A stretch of DNA of 64,000 nucleotides from NCBI RefSeq assembly GCF_037023145.1, contig NZ_CP146092.1, positions 868,001 through 932,000 on the forward strand, given 5' to 3'. Source of the stretch: Ralstonia sp. RRA (GTDB taxonomy: Bacteria; Pseudomonadota; Gammaproteobacteria; Burkholderiales; Burkholderiaceae). Below, piece after piece: positions 33,395-41,448 of the stretch; positions within the stretch are counted from its first letter, which is position 1, and every line of letters begins with the position of its first letter. The position numbers and the translations under genes were made by a program. A model generated the notes under the pieces. The model searched no databases, was not told the origin of the DNA, and was given only the letters and a program-made list of their open reading frames with translations.

Positions 33395-34405
33395 ATGAAA
33401 CGATGGATTTCGACCCTGCTGTGCGCAGCCGTCTGCACGATGGCGGGCGCCAACGCAGCCGAGCCGGAAAAGAAGGACGTGAGCCTGTCGGTCGGCTCGA
33501 TGATCCTGAACTACATGCCGGTGCCGCTCACGCAGTCGCTGGGCAACTTCCAGAAGGAAGGGCTGAACGTCAAGGTGGAGAACTTCCAGGCCGGCGGTAG
33601 CAAGGCGCTGCAGGCGCTGATTGCCGGTTCGACCGATGCGGTGGTGGGCTTCTATGACCACACCATCCACATTCAGGCGCAGGGCAAGGACATCGTCTCG
33701 GTGGCGTTGCTCAACACCACGCCGGGCATCGTGCTGGCGGTGCGGCCCGATCTCGACATCAAGAGTGGCAAGGACTTGAAGGGCAAGAAGATCGGCATCA
33801 CCGCACCGGGTTCGTCTACGGACTTGTTCGCGCGCTACTACGCCATCAAGAGCGGCCTGCAGGTGAATGACGTGTCGTACATCGCCGTAGGGTCGGGTGC
33901 GCCGGGCATGGTGGCGCTCGATCGCAAGGAGATCGACGCGCTGGTCAACTTTGACCCTGTGGCGAGCCTGCTGGAGAAGCGCCGGGCCGCCAAGTTCCTC
34001 GTCGATACGCGTACCGATGCGGGCTCCAACGCCGTGTTCGGTGGCCGCTACCCGACCGCCACGCTGTACGTCACGCGCGACTTCATGACCAAGAACCCCG
34101 AGACCGTGCAGCGCCTGGTGAACGCCTTCATCCGCACGCTCAAGTGGATCGATGCCAGCACGCCCGAGGCCATTGCCGACAAGATGCCCAAGGAGCAGCA
34201 GGTGGGTGGCCGTGACGTGTTTGTCGACGCGCTGCGCCACTCCAAGCCGATCTTCTCCAAGGACGGTTTGATGACGGAGGCGGATGCCAAGGTGGCCCTG
34301 ACGGTGCTCTCCAGTTACGACGAAAAGATCCGCAACGCCAAGATCGATCTGACGAAAACGTACACTAACCGCTTCGTCGACCAAGCCTTGAAGACGGTCC
34401 AGTGA
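33395..34405 (+). CDS. ABC transporter substrate-binding protein (NMT1/SsuA type)
   Basis: A 336-residue periplasmic protein. A Sec signal (1-22, ending AGANA) precedes the NMT1/THI5-like two-lobe fold: VENFQAGGSKALQALIAGSTDAVVGFYDHTI near 65-95 and KGKKIGITAPGSSTDLFARYYAI near 128-150. These bind sulfonates, pyrimidines, aromatic or dicarboxylic acids. A GGAG Shine-Dalgarno precedes the ATG. Its stop overlaps the GTG of the IclR gene. Confidence 0.92.
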   Translation: MKRWISTLLCAAVCTMAGANAAEPEKKDVSLSVGSMILNYMPVPLTQSLGNFQKEGLNVKVENFQAGGSKALQALIAGSTDAVVGFYDHTIHIQAQGKDIVSVALLNTTPGIVLAVRPDLDIKSGKDLKGKKIGITAPGSSTDLFARYYAIKSGLQVNDVSYIAVGSGAPGMVALDRKEIDALVNFDPVASLLEKRRAAKFLVDTRTDAGSNAVFGGRYPTATLYVTRDFMTKNPETVQRLVNAFIRTLKWIDASTPEAIADKMPKEQQVGGRDVFVDALRHSKPIFSKDGLMTEADAKVALTVLSSYDEKIRNAKIDLTKTYTNRFVDQALKTVQ

Positions 34406-35220
34406 ACCGTCTCATCCAGCACGCCATGACCGCAGAGCGCCAAACCACGCAGAACGAGACCACGCCGGCCGCCAATGAAGGCGAGGCCGCTACGCCAGGG
34501 CAATCGGGTGTGGCCGCGCTGGACCGTGCGTTCGCGATCCTGTTTGCGTTCCGCCCCGGCGACTACGCACTCACGCTGGCCGAGCTGGCCGCGCGCACCG
34601 GGCTCTACAAGAGCACGATCCTGCGGCTGGCCGGCTCGCTCATTCAGCACCGCATGCTGTATCGGCTGGAGGACGGCCGCTACCAGATCGGCGCTGCGCC
34701 GTTGATGTTGGGCGCGCTCTACCAGCGCAGCATGCGCCTGGGCGACGTGGTGCTGCCGCACATGCGCGCGTTGGCCGAGGCCACGGGCGAGGCGGTGTCG
34801 TTCTACATCCGCGAGCGCGATGTGCGTGTCTGCCTGCACCGCGTGGATTCGAGCCACTCGATTCGTGACCACGTGCGCGAGGGCGACGTGCTGCCGCTGG
34901 AGCGCGGCTCGGGCGGGCGCGTGTTGTGCGCGTTCTCGGGCGTGCAGGGCCCTACGTATGACGCGATCCGGCGCGACCACTACTACGTGTCGGTTGGCGA
35001 GCGCGACCGGGAAACGGTCGGCCTGTCGGTGCCGGTGTTCGGTGCGCAGCAGGCGCTGCGCGGGGCGCTGTGCCTCGCCGGCCCGGCTTCGCGCATCGAC
35101 GGGGCGCTGTTGCAATCGTGGCGCGTGCCGGTGCTGGAGCACGCGGCGCAAATCACTTCCACGCTGGGTGGCGACCCCGCGCCGTTGCGCCACGCCGCCC
35201 AACTGATCTCTAAACCCTAG
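34402..35220 (+). CDS. IclR family transcriptional regulator
   Basis: A 272-residue regulator: winged HTH at about 35-100 (YALTLAELAARTGLYKSTILRLAGSL) and a GAF-like effector-binding domain with VLPLERGSGGRVLCAF near 165-180. The GTG at 34402 overlaps the binding-protein stop by GTGA; an ATG at 34426 is an alternative. It lies inside the operon it probably controls, sensing the substrate or its CoA ester. Confidence 0.9.
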   Translation: MNRLIQHAMTAERQTTQNETTPAANEGEAATPGQSGVAALDRAFAILFAFRPGDYALTLAELAARTGLYKSTILRLAGSLIQHRMLYRLEDGRYQIGAAPLMLGALYQRSMRLGDVVLPHMRALAEATGEAVSFYIRERDVRVCLHRVDSSHSIRDHVREGDVLPLERGSGGRVLCAFSGVQGPTYDAIRRDHYYVSVGERDRETVGLSVPVFGAQQALRGALCLAGPASRIDGALLQSWRVPVLEHAAQITSTLGGDPAPLRHAAQLISKP

Positions 35221-35282
35221 GCTCCGCCAATACGCCCCAGACGGCGAGGGGCGGAGCCGCTGTAGTTGTAGGAGTTGTTTCC

Positions 35283-36470
35283 ATGGCTTTGCCTCTCGCG
35301 GGTTTGCGCGTGCTCGACTTGTCGAACGTGCTGGCCGGGCCGTTCTGCGGCTATCAATTGGGCTTGCTCGGCGCTGAAGTGATCAAGGTCGAGGTGCCTG
35401 GCAATGGCGATCTTGCCCGCCGCCTGGGTGCCGATCCGGAACAGGCGCGCCGCAAGATGGGCGCCTCGTTCGTCGCCGTCAATGCGGGCAAGCAGTCCGT
35501 CACCGTCAACCTGAAGCACCCGGAAGGGCGGGCGATTTTGCTCAAGCTGGTGGCGCAGGCCGATGCGCTCATCGAAAACTACCGCCCCGGCGTGATGGAC
35601 CGCCTGGAACTCGGTTACGACGTACTGCGCGAGGTCAACCCGCGCCTCGTCTATTGCGCCATCTCCGGCTTCGGCAAGGATGGTCCGCTAGCGCATCGCC
35701 CGGCATATGACCAGATCATCCAGGGCATTTCCGGCGTGATGAGCGTCACGGGCGACGACGCATCGGCACCATTGCGTGTCGGCTATCCGATCAGTGACAC
35801 GGTGGGCGGCATCACGGCGGCGTTGGCCGTCACTGCATGCCTGCTCGGCGCGCAACGCACGGGCGTGGGGCAGATGGTGGATGTGTCGATGCTGGAATCG
35901 ACGCTCGCCACCATGGGCTGGGTCGTTTCCAATTACCTGAATGCCGGCGTGACTCCGCGCCCGATGGGGAACCAGAACTTCACCGCCGCACCGTCGGGCA
36001 CGTTCCGCACGGGCGATGGGCTCATCAACATTGCCGCCAACGAAGACAAGCAGTTTGCCGCGCTGTGCCGCGTGATTGGACAGCCCAACTTGGTCACCGA
36101 CGCGCGCTTTGCCGAGCGCCACGCACGCAAGGAACACCGCCAGGCGCTCAACGACGCGCTGGAAGCCGCGCTGGCCGCGCGCCCCGCTGCCGAATGGGAA
36201 CCGCTGCTGATCGACGCCGGCGTTCCCGCGGGGCTGGTGCTCGACGTGCCCGGCGTGCTCGCGCACGAGCAGGTGACGGGCCGCGGCTTTGTCACCTCGT
36301 TCCCGGAGGCCGGGCAGCACGTCACGCGTGCAGGCTTCCGCCTGTCGGGCGAAGACCCGTGCCCGCAGACGCCCGCCCCGGCGCTGTCCGCCCACACCGA
36401 CGACTGGCTCGCCAAGCTCGGCTACCAGACTGACCAAATCGAAGTGCTGCGCGCTGAAGGCGCCATCTGA
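35283..36470 (+). CDS. CaiB/BaiF family CoA-transferase
   Basis: A 395-residue class III CoA-transferase. It begins LPLAGLRVLDLSNVLAGPFCGYQLGLLGAEVIKVE and has the catalytic aspartate at 172 (GYPISDTVGG), where formyl-CoA transferase has Asp169. It forms an acid-CoA thioester from a donor acyl-CoA without ATP. A GTAGGAG Shine-Dalgarno precedes the ATG. The citryl-CoA-lyase-like gene starts 2 bp after its stop, so the two probably act in sequence: activation, then C-C cleavage. Confidence 0.93.
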   Translation: MALPLAGLRVLDLSNVLAGPFCGYQLGLLGAEVIKVEVPGNGDLARRLGADPEQARRKMGASFVAVNAGKQSVTVNLKHPEGRAILLKLVAQADALIENYRPGVMDRLELGYDVLREVNPRLVYCAISGFGKDGPLAHRPAYDQIIQGISGVMSVTGDDASAPLRVGYPISDTVGGITAALAVTACLLGAQRTGVGQMVDVSMLESTLATMGWVVSNYLNAGVTPRPMGNQNFTAAPSGTFRTGDGLINIAANEDKQFAALCRVIGQPNLVTDARFAERHARKEHRQALNDALEAALAARPAAEWEPLLIDAGVPAGLVLDVPGVLAHEQVTGRGFVTSFPEAGQHVTRAGFRLSGEDPCPQTPAPALSAHTDDWLAKLGYQTDQIEVLRAEGAI

Positions 36471-36472
36471 CC

Positions 36473-37333
36473 ATGACCACAACGCCTGTCCAAGACGCCG
36501 CCGGTCTCGCCGCCGACTACTGGCGCACCGACATCATCGACATCGAACCCGGCCGCATCCACGTGCGCGGCTACCCGATCCAGGAGCTGATCGGCCACAT
36601 CGGCTTTGCAGAAATGATCTGGCTGATGCTGCGCGGTGAGCTGCCGACCAAGCGCCAGGCGGCGTTGCTGGAGGCGGCGCTGGTGGCCTCGGTCGACCAC
36701 GGCCCGCATGCGCCGTCCATTGCGATTGCCAAGATGGCGACGAGCTGCGGCCTGCCGCTCAACGGCGCAATGGCGTCTGCACTGAATGCGCTGGACGACG
36801 TGCATGGTGGGGCTGGGCAGCAGGCGGTCGAGCTGTTCCATCACATCGAGGCGCGCATGTTTGATGGCGCATCGCTGGAGGCGGCCACAGCAGCGGGTGT
36901 CGACGCTTTCATCGCCGCACATGGCAAGTACCTGCCGGGCTTCGGGCACCGCTTCCATCCGGTGGACCCGCGCGCAGGGCGCTTGCTCTCACTGGTGGAC
37001 GAGGCCGCGCAGGACGGGGAGGTAGGCGGTCACTACGCCGCCATCGGCCGCGCTATCGAGGCGCTGCTCTCCGCGCGCAAGGGCAAGCCGATCCCGATGA
37101 ACATCGACGGCGCCACTGCCGTCATCTACGCGGAGCTGGGGTTTGCCGCACCGCTGGCGCGCGGGGTGTTCTGCCTGTCGCGCGCGGTCGGCATTCTGGC
37201 GCATGCGTGGGAGCAGAGCAGTCGCGGCGAGCGCAACAAGGGTCCGATGCCGCGCCAGCTGCCGTACCGCTATACCGGCGCTGCCACGCGCCATCTGGCC
37301 GAATCTGACGCTGACCCGGTGCCCGCGCCATGA
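36473..37333 (+). CDS. Citryl-CoA lyase / citrate synthase family protein
   Basis: A 286-residue protein of the short citrate-synthase fold, about two thirds the length of a true citrate synthase. The catalytic set is visible: His111 (LDDVHGGAGQ), His159 (GFGHRFHPVDPR) and Asp212 (NIDGATAVIYAELGF). Such short forms cleave citryl-CoA-like thioesters to acetyl-CoA and an oxo acid. Placed after a CoA-transferase, it should split the CoA ester of a citrate-, citramalate- or itaconate-like acid. Synthesis in the reverse direction cannot be excluded. Confidence 0.88.
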   Translation: MTTTPVQDAAGLAADYWRTDIIDIEPGRIHVRGYPIQELIGHIGFAEMIWLMLRGELPTKRQAALLEAALVASVDHGPHAPSIAIAKMATSCGLPLNGAMASALNALDDVHGGAGQQAVELFHHIEARMFDGASLEAATAAGVDAFIAAHGKYLPGFGHRFHPVDPRAGRLLSLVDEAAQDGEVGGHYAAIGRAIEALLSARKGKPIPMNIDGATAVIYAELGFAAPLARGVFCLSRAVGILAHAWEQSSRGERNKGPMPRQLPYRYTGAATRHLAESDADPVPAP

Positions 37334-38226
37334 CGTACTTCAATTGGACGACAGTCGAGACCACGGTCTTTGCCGAGATGCCGGCAGAGCTGCGCCGCCC
37401 CGTGCCGACCGAATGGTCGCGCGCCAACAAGGGCGGGGCGCCGGTCGATTGTTTTCTGGAAGGTCCGTGCTGGGATGCGCAAGGCAATCTCTGGCTGGTC
37501 GACATTCCCCACGGGCGCATCCTGCGGGTCTCGCCGCAGGGCGATTGGAGCGTCGTTGCCGAATACGACGGCGAACCGAACGGCCTCGCCCTGCGTCACG
37601 ACGGCACGTTGCTGATTGCTGACTATAAGAATGGAGTGCTGTCGCTCGACCCGGCGACGGGCGTGGTCAGCCCCTTCCTTACCCGCCGCAACAGCGAACG
37701 CTTCAAGGGTCCGAACGATCTGGTCGTCGCCCGCAACGGCGATGTCTATTTCACCGATCAAGGCCAGACCGGCCTGCACGACCCGACCGGCCGCGTGTAC
37801 CGCCTGCGCCCGGATGGCCGGCTTGATTGCCTGTTGTCGAACGGCCCAAGCCCGAACGGGCTGGTACTCACCCCCGATGAATCCGCGCTGTTTGTGGCCA
37901 TGACACGCGACAACGCCGTCTGGCGCTTACCATTGCTGGCTGACGGCAGTACCAGCAAGGTGGGCCGCTTCGCGCAGTTCTACGGCACCAGCGGCCCGGA
38001 CGGCATGGCGATGGACGCCGCCGGCAACCTGTTTGTAGCTCATGCCTCGCTGGGCGCGGTCTTTGCGCTCTCCGCGCATGGCGAACCGCTGGCGCGCATC
38101 GCGTCGTGCCGCGGGCGGACCACCACCAATGTCGCACTGACACCCGACGGGCAATCTCTCGTCATCACCGAATCTGCCACGGGCACTGTATTGCTGGCCC
38201 GTTGGACCCCGCCCCAACACCCCTGA
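37330..38226 (+). CDS. SMP-30/gluconolactonase/LRE-like lactonase
   Basis: A 298-residue six-bladed beta-propeller of the SMP-30 family: EGPCWDAQGNLWLVDIPHGRILR (about 40-62), NGLALRHDGTLLIADYKNG, then FKGPNDLVVARNGDVYFTDQGQ and GPSPNGLVLTPDESALFV. The Glu, Asn and Asp at the ends of these blades make the metal site. It opens sugar or organic-acid lactones. It overlaps the lyase gene by ATGA and ends the operon, so the imported compound may enter as a lactone. Confidence 0.92.
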   Translation: MTYFNWTTVETTVFAEMPAELRRPVPTEWSRANKGGAPVDCFLEGPCWDAQGNLWLVDIPHGRILRVSPQGDWSVVAEYDGEPNGLALRHDGTLLIADYKNGVLSLDPATGVVSPFLTRRNSERFKGPNDLVVARNGDVYFTDQGQTGLHDPTGRVYRLRPDGRLDCLLSNGPSPNGLVLTPDESALFVAMTRDNAVWRLPLLADGSTSKVGRFAQFYGTSGPDGMAMDAAGNLFVAHASLGAVFALSAHGEPLARIASCRGRTTTNVALTPDGQSLVITESATGTVLLARWTPPQHP

Positions 38227-38238
38227 GCACACCTGCAC

Positions 38239-38270
38239 GCGCGGGCGCTGTCCTACAACAGTGCCCGCGC
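38239..38270 (+). terminator. Strong hairpin after the lactonase gene
   Basis: GCGCGGGCGCTG (38239-38250) pairs with CAGTGCCCGCGC (38259-38270) over 12 bp with one G-T pair; the loop TCCTACAA carries the first copy of the upstream repeat. No T-run follows, so it may end the catabolic operon with help or act as a processing/insulating hairpin. Confidence 0.55.
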
Positions 38271-38518
38271 GCAATCGCAAAAATTCCGACGTTTCTCTCG
38301 CGTGCGGTCGACCATGCTGCACTTTCCTGCGCGGCCTTGTAGGACAAGTGCTGCTGCCTTCCTTCCTGGCCCTGACAAGCTTGTCGAAGCGGTCAGTTGT
38401 GTATCTTTATATAAGACGTGTATTTTATAGAGATACATCTGGGTAGGAGGTGTCCTACAAAACCGTCATTCGGCTGTAGGAGTGTTCCTACAAAACCAGC
38501 AAGAAAGCGGTCGGAGCT

Positions 38519-38539
38519 GTCCTACACGACCTGTAGGAC
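38519..38539. repeat. Perfect palindrome GTCCTACA-N5-TGTAGGAC
   Basis: The cleanest unit of the array: an 8-bp perfect inverted repeat with a CGACC spacer. The same word occurs singly at 38249, 38338, 38451 and 38551. A symmetric site of this size suits a dimeric DNA-binding protein. Confidence 0.6.
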
Positions 38540-39067
38540 GGGGTAAGAAGTGTCCTACAAACCGTTAACCCGGCATCCGATGCTCACAGTCGCAGAAGTG
38601 CGACGCCTTCTTTGTCGATTCCGGTCTTCTTTAGGCAATAATATTGCTATTTTCAGGCAAACATTAGGGTAAAACCGTGTCAAACGACCGCTTTAGCGCA
38701 CGGTCTACCCAGGCTCGCTGCGTCGGCAAGGGCCGTGTTTACAACATTTATTAACAGTTTTGTAGGAAGATGGCCTACAAGAAAACGGCTTACCTCACCC
38801 CTCCAAGGTAGGGGTCCCCCCTTCTTTACTTACCCCGGTCGTCAAACCACAATGTGTTCAACAGAAAACAACTTCGCCATGTCTTAGCGACGTGAGTAAG
38901 AAGGAGGCAGGAAGTGCCGGTAACGGTACCGACTGCCAAGAACATCCGATCTGTGGGGATTGGTGACCGCCCGGCGAGGGAAAGCGCGAGATTCAAATTG
39001 CGCCACCGGGCAGCACCATGCGGGATCGGATGCAGGTTGTACTTTTACTGCACACGACGGGACATAC

Positions 39068-39385
39068 ATGGACACGCAAGATATCGTTTCCGAGATCAGC
39101 GAGCTGAATCTCACCTATCTGATGCTTGCCCAGCAGATGCTGGCCAAGGATCGCGATGCCGCACTCTTTCGCCTCGGCATCTCTGAAGAACTGGCTGACA
39201 TCCTGCAGACGATGTCGCCCGCGCAGATCGTCAAGCTGGCCAGCACGAACATGATGCTGTGCCGCTTCCGCTTCGACGATCACGCCATCCTGGGTCTGGT
39301 GACCCAGCCGCACCGTGACAAGGGCCTGCAGCAATCGCAAATGTCGATTCTGCTGGCGCGTCAGGCGGTTGAGCAGATCAGCTAA
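39068..39385 (+). CDS. flhD: Flagellar transcriptional activator FlhD
   Basis: A 105-residue protein that, with FlhC, forms the FlhD4C2 master activator of class II flagellar operons. It begins MDTQDIVSEISELNLTYLMLAQQMLAKD and keeps the family core MSPAQIVKLASTNMMLCRFRFDD. The ATG at 39068 gives the normal family start; upstream in-frame residues are not family-like. Only a weak GGGA lies before it. flhC follows after 74 bp. Its expression probably depends on the repeat-rich region upstream. Confidence 0.95.
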   Translation: MDTQDIVSEISELNLTYLMLAQQMLAKDRDAALFRLGISEELADILQTMSPAQIVKLASTNMMLCRFRFDDHAILGLVTQPHRDKGLQQSQMSILLARQAVEQIS

Positions 39386-39459
39386 GCCTTTTGCGGCGGG
39401 TTTTCCGTCGGGTTTAGCGTGATTCGGATGGGTAGCAGAAGCAAAGCGGGAGCAGTGCC

Positions 39460-40020
39460 ATGCGTCATACCAGCGTGATGAACGAAGTTCAGCAGATCCA
39501 CCTCGCAGCGGAATTGATTTCGCTCGGTGCGCGTCTGCAATTGCTGGAACAAGAAACCACGCTCAGCCGTGAGCGTCTGGTCAAGCTGTACAAGGAAATT
39601 CGCGGGGAATCGCCGCCCAAGGGCATGCTGCCCTTCTCGGCAGACTGGTTCCTGACGTGGTCGCCGAACATCCACTCGTCGATCTTCCTGAACATCTACC
39701 GTTTTCTGGGTGAGAACAGCCGCAGCACGGGTGTGCGCCGTCTGATCTCGGCCTACAAGCTGTACCAGGAACACATTCACGTTCACGAGCAGGAAGAAGT
39801 GCTTTCCATCACCCGCGCGTGGATGATGCTGAAATTCTTCGAGGGGAAGATGCTGCACACCGTGAAGTGCACGCGCTGCACCGGCCATTTCGTGGCCCAC
39901 GCAGAAGACCTGCACCATGGTTTCGTGTGCGGCGTATGCCAGCCACCCTCACGCGCAGGCAAGAAAAAGCGCGTCGCTGGCCAGGTCGATGCGGTCGCAG
40001 ACAAGACGATCGACGCCTGA
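39460..40020 (+). CDS. flhC: Flagellar transcriptional activator FlhC
   Basis: A 186-residue partner of FlhD that contacts DNA. The zinc-binding cysteines Cys137, Cys140, Cys157 and Cys160 (CTRC...CGVC) are present, and the chain ends in a basic tail (GKKKRVAGQ). A GGGAGC Shine-Dalgarno lies before the ATG at 39460; a second ATG six codons in is possible. It is followed by two tandem terminators, so flhDC is its own transcription unit. Confidence 0.95.
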   Translation: MRHTSVMNEVQQIHLAAELISLGARLQLLEQETTLSRERLVKLYKEIRGESPPKGMLPFSADWFLTWSPNIHSSIFLNIYRFLGENSRSTGVRRLISAYKLYQEHIHVHEQEEVLSITRAWMMLKFFEGKMLHTVKCTRCTGHFVAHAEDLHHGFVCGVCQPPSRAGKKKRVAGQVDAVADKTIDA

Positions 40021-40188
40021 GCAGTACCACCGGGAACACGGGACGGTCGGGAACGAACGCCGGGGAATGACGGGAAATACGGGAATATAACAACAATAGC
40101 CGGCAAGTTCGGCACATAACAAGACAGCACAGAACACAGAGCAGGAACAGCACAGGGGCTCAGACAGCACAAAAGGGGAAGGGGGTAG
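40021..40188. repeat. CGGGAA repeats in the flhDC 3' region
   Basis: Six near-identical CGGGAA words occur in 55 bases (40031, 40039, 40048, 40061, 40071, 40080; one reads CGGGAC, one CGGGGAA), then an A/C-rich stretch with ACAGCAC and AACA repeats. No reading frame is convincing. It would be the 3' untranslated part of the flhDC mRNA. Confidence 0.5.
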
Positions 40189-40227
40189 GCCGGTCGTCGC
40201 AGGAAGCTGCGGACCGGCATTTTTTTT
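40189..40227 (+). terminator. Rho-independent terminator of flhDC (first)
   Basis: GCCGGTCGTCGCAG pairs with CTGCGGACCGGC around a GAAG loop and is followed by an A and eight T. This is a classical strong terminator. Confidence 0.85.
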
Positions 40228-40246
40228 GCCGCCGCGCGTGAAGGGA

Positions 40247-40276
40247 GGGACGGAAAGCAATTTCCGTCCCTTTTTT
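40247..40276 (+). terminator. Rho-independent terminator of flhDC (second)
   Basis: GGGACGGAAA and TTTCCGTCCC form a perfect 10-bp stem with a GCAA tetraloop followed by six T, 20 bp after the first terminator. The pair isolates flhDC from motAB. Confidence 0.85.
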
Positions 40277-40510
40277 CTTTCATTCGGCTTGATTTGCCTC
40301 GCTTTTCGGGTCTTTCCGGAGCGGCGTGGCGCTCAAGCCGCCCGTTTTGATGCCGTTCTTGGTGAAGAAGGGCGCAGCACAACGATTTTCAGTGGTCCTT
40401 AAGCGCCAACCCTTGCAGCAAAACCCGGTGCCAAGCCTTCAGTAAACCGGGGCGATGCCGTTAATCCCCCTTGTATTGATCGCAGGATCGCCAATTCAGG
40501 AGTTCGCCCA
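40277..40510. promoter_or_regulatory. motA upstream region
   Basis: Non-coding. A GCCGTTAA word at 40457-40464 resembles the sigma-28 -10 element GCCGATAA, but the TAAA upstream of it is only 10 bases away instead of 15, so the match is weak. An AGGAG Shine-Dalgarno lies at 40498-40502. Confidence 0.35.
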
Positions 40511-41371
40511 GTGTTAGTCGCCATCGGTTACATCGTGATTCTCGCCTCGGTGTTCGGCGGCTACATGCTGGCCGGAGGTCACCTCGGGCCCCTGTTCCAG
40601 CCGACTGAGCTGCTGATCATCTTCGGTGCCGGCATTGGCGCCTTTGTGGTCGGCAACGACAAGAAGGCCATCAACGCCACGGTCAAGGCCATTCCGGGCC
40701 TGTTCAAGGGCTCCAAGTACACCAAGGCGCTCTATATGGAAGTGATGGCGCTGCTGTATGTGGTGCTGTCCAAGATCCGTCGTGAAGGGATGATGTCGAT
40801 CGAAGCCGACATCGAAGCCCCGCACGAGAGCGCGCTGTTTGCCAACTACCCCACCATCCAGGCTGACCACCACGCGCTGGATTTCATCTGCGATTACCTG
40901 CGCCTCATGGTGGGCGGCAACCTGAATCCGTTCCAGATCGAAGCGCTGATGGATCAGGAAATCGACACCCACCACCACGAAGCCGAGCAACCGGCCCGCA
41001 TCATCACCAAGGTGGGCGACGCCATGCCGGCTTTCGGCATCGTGGCCGCCGTGATGGGCGTGGTGCACACCATGGGCTCGGTCGGCCTGCCGCCGGCAGA
41101 GCTGGGCAAGCTGATCGCCTCCGCGCTGGTCGGCACGTTCCTCGGCATCTTGCTGGCGTATGGCTTTATCGGGCCGCTGGGCTCGTTGCTGGAGCAGCGC
41201 GCCGAAGAATCGACCAAGTTGTTCCAGTGCATCAAGGTGACGCTGCTGGCCAGCATGAACGGCTACGCCCCGGCGATTGCCGTGGAGTTTGGCCGCAAGG
41301 TGCTGTTCTCGACCGAGCGCCCCTCGTTTGCCGAGCTGGAAGATCACGTGCGCGGCGCCAAGACGGCCTAG
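40511..41371 (+). CDS. motA: Flagellar motor stator protein MotA
   Basis: A 286-residue inner-membrane protein that forms the stator with MotB and couples proton flow to rotation. It starts with GTG (AGGAG upstream), has two early helices (about 1-50) and two late ones (about 170-215, PAFGIVAAVMGVVHTMG and SALVGTFLGILLAYGF), with the cytoplasmic loop between. It matches the E. coli-type family in length. Confidence 0.96.
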   Translation: MLVAIGYIVILASVFGGYMLAGGHLGPLFQPTELLIIFGAGIGAFVVGNDKKAINATVKAIPGLFKGSKYTKALYMEVMALLYVVLSKIRREGMMSIEADIEAPHESALFANYPTIQADHHALDFICDYLRLMVGGNLNPFQIEALMDQEIDTHHHEAEQPARIITKVGDAMPAFGIVAAVMGVVHTMGSVGLPPAELGKLIASALVGTFLGILLAYGFIGPLGSLLEQRAEESTKLFQCIKVTLLASMNGYAPAIAVEFGRKVLFSTERPSFAELEDHVRGAKTA

Positions 41372-41448
41372 CGATGAACCCCGATTTCAAGAGTGCGGCC
41401 AACGAGCCGCGCCATTAACGACGCAGTACTGACCGACGGGAACGGACC

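Larger units (their letters stand above)
38227..39067. promoter_or_regulatory. Long regulatory region upstream of flhDC with a TGTCCTACA/TGTAGGACA repeat array
   Basis: An 841-bp non-coding stretch, the longest in the window. About ten copies of the 9-mer TGTCCTACA or its complement occur between 38249 and 38779 (five exact; starts at 38249, 38338, 38451, 38518, 38551, the rest with one or two changes). Three pairs form hairpins or palindromes (38475-38492, 38519-38539, 38760-38780). An AT-rich inverted repeat GTATCT...AGATAC spans 38401-38436, and ACCCCT/AGGGGT pair at 38797-38815. No protein gene is visible. The area must contain the flhDC promoter. Confidence 0.7.

Noticed and set aside
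32810..34384. A 524-codon minus-strand open frame across the permease and binding-protein genes
   Set aside because: Antisense shadow of two well-supported genes; no start signal and biased composition.
40443..40464. TAAA and GCCGTTAA before motA as a sigma-28 promoter
   Set aside because: Spacing is 10 bases instead of about 15; kept only as a remark in the region entry.
41374..41418. A 14-codon frame starting ATGAACCCCGATTTC between motA and motB
   Set aside because: Too short and without a Shine-Dalgarno or family match; the motA-motB gap needs no gene.
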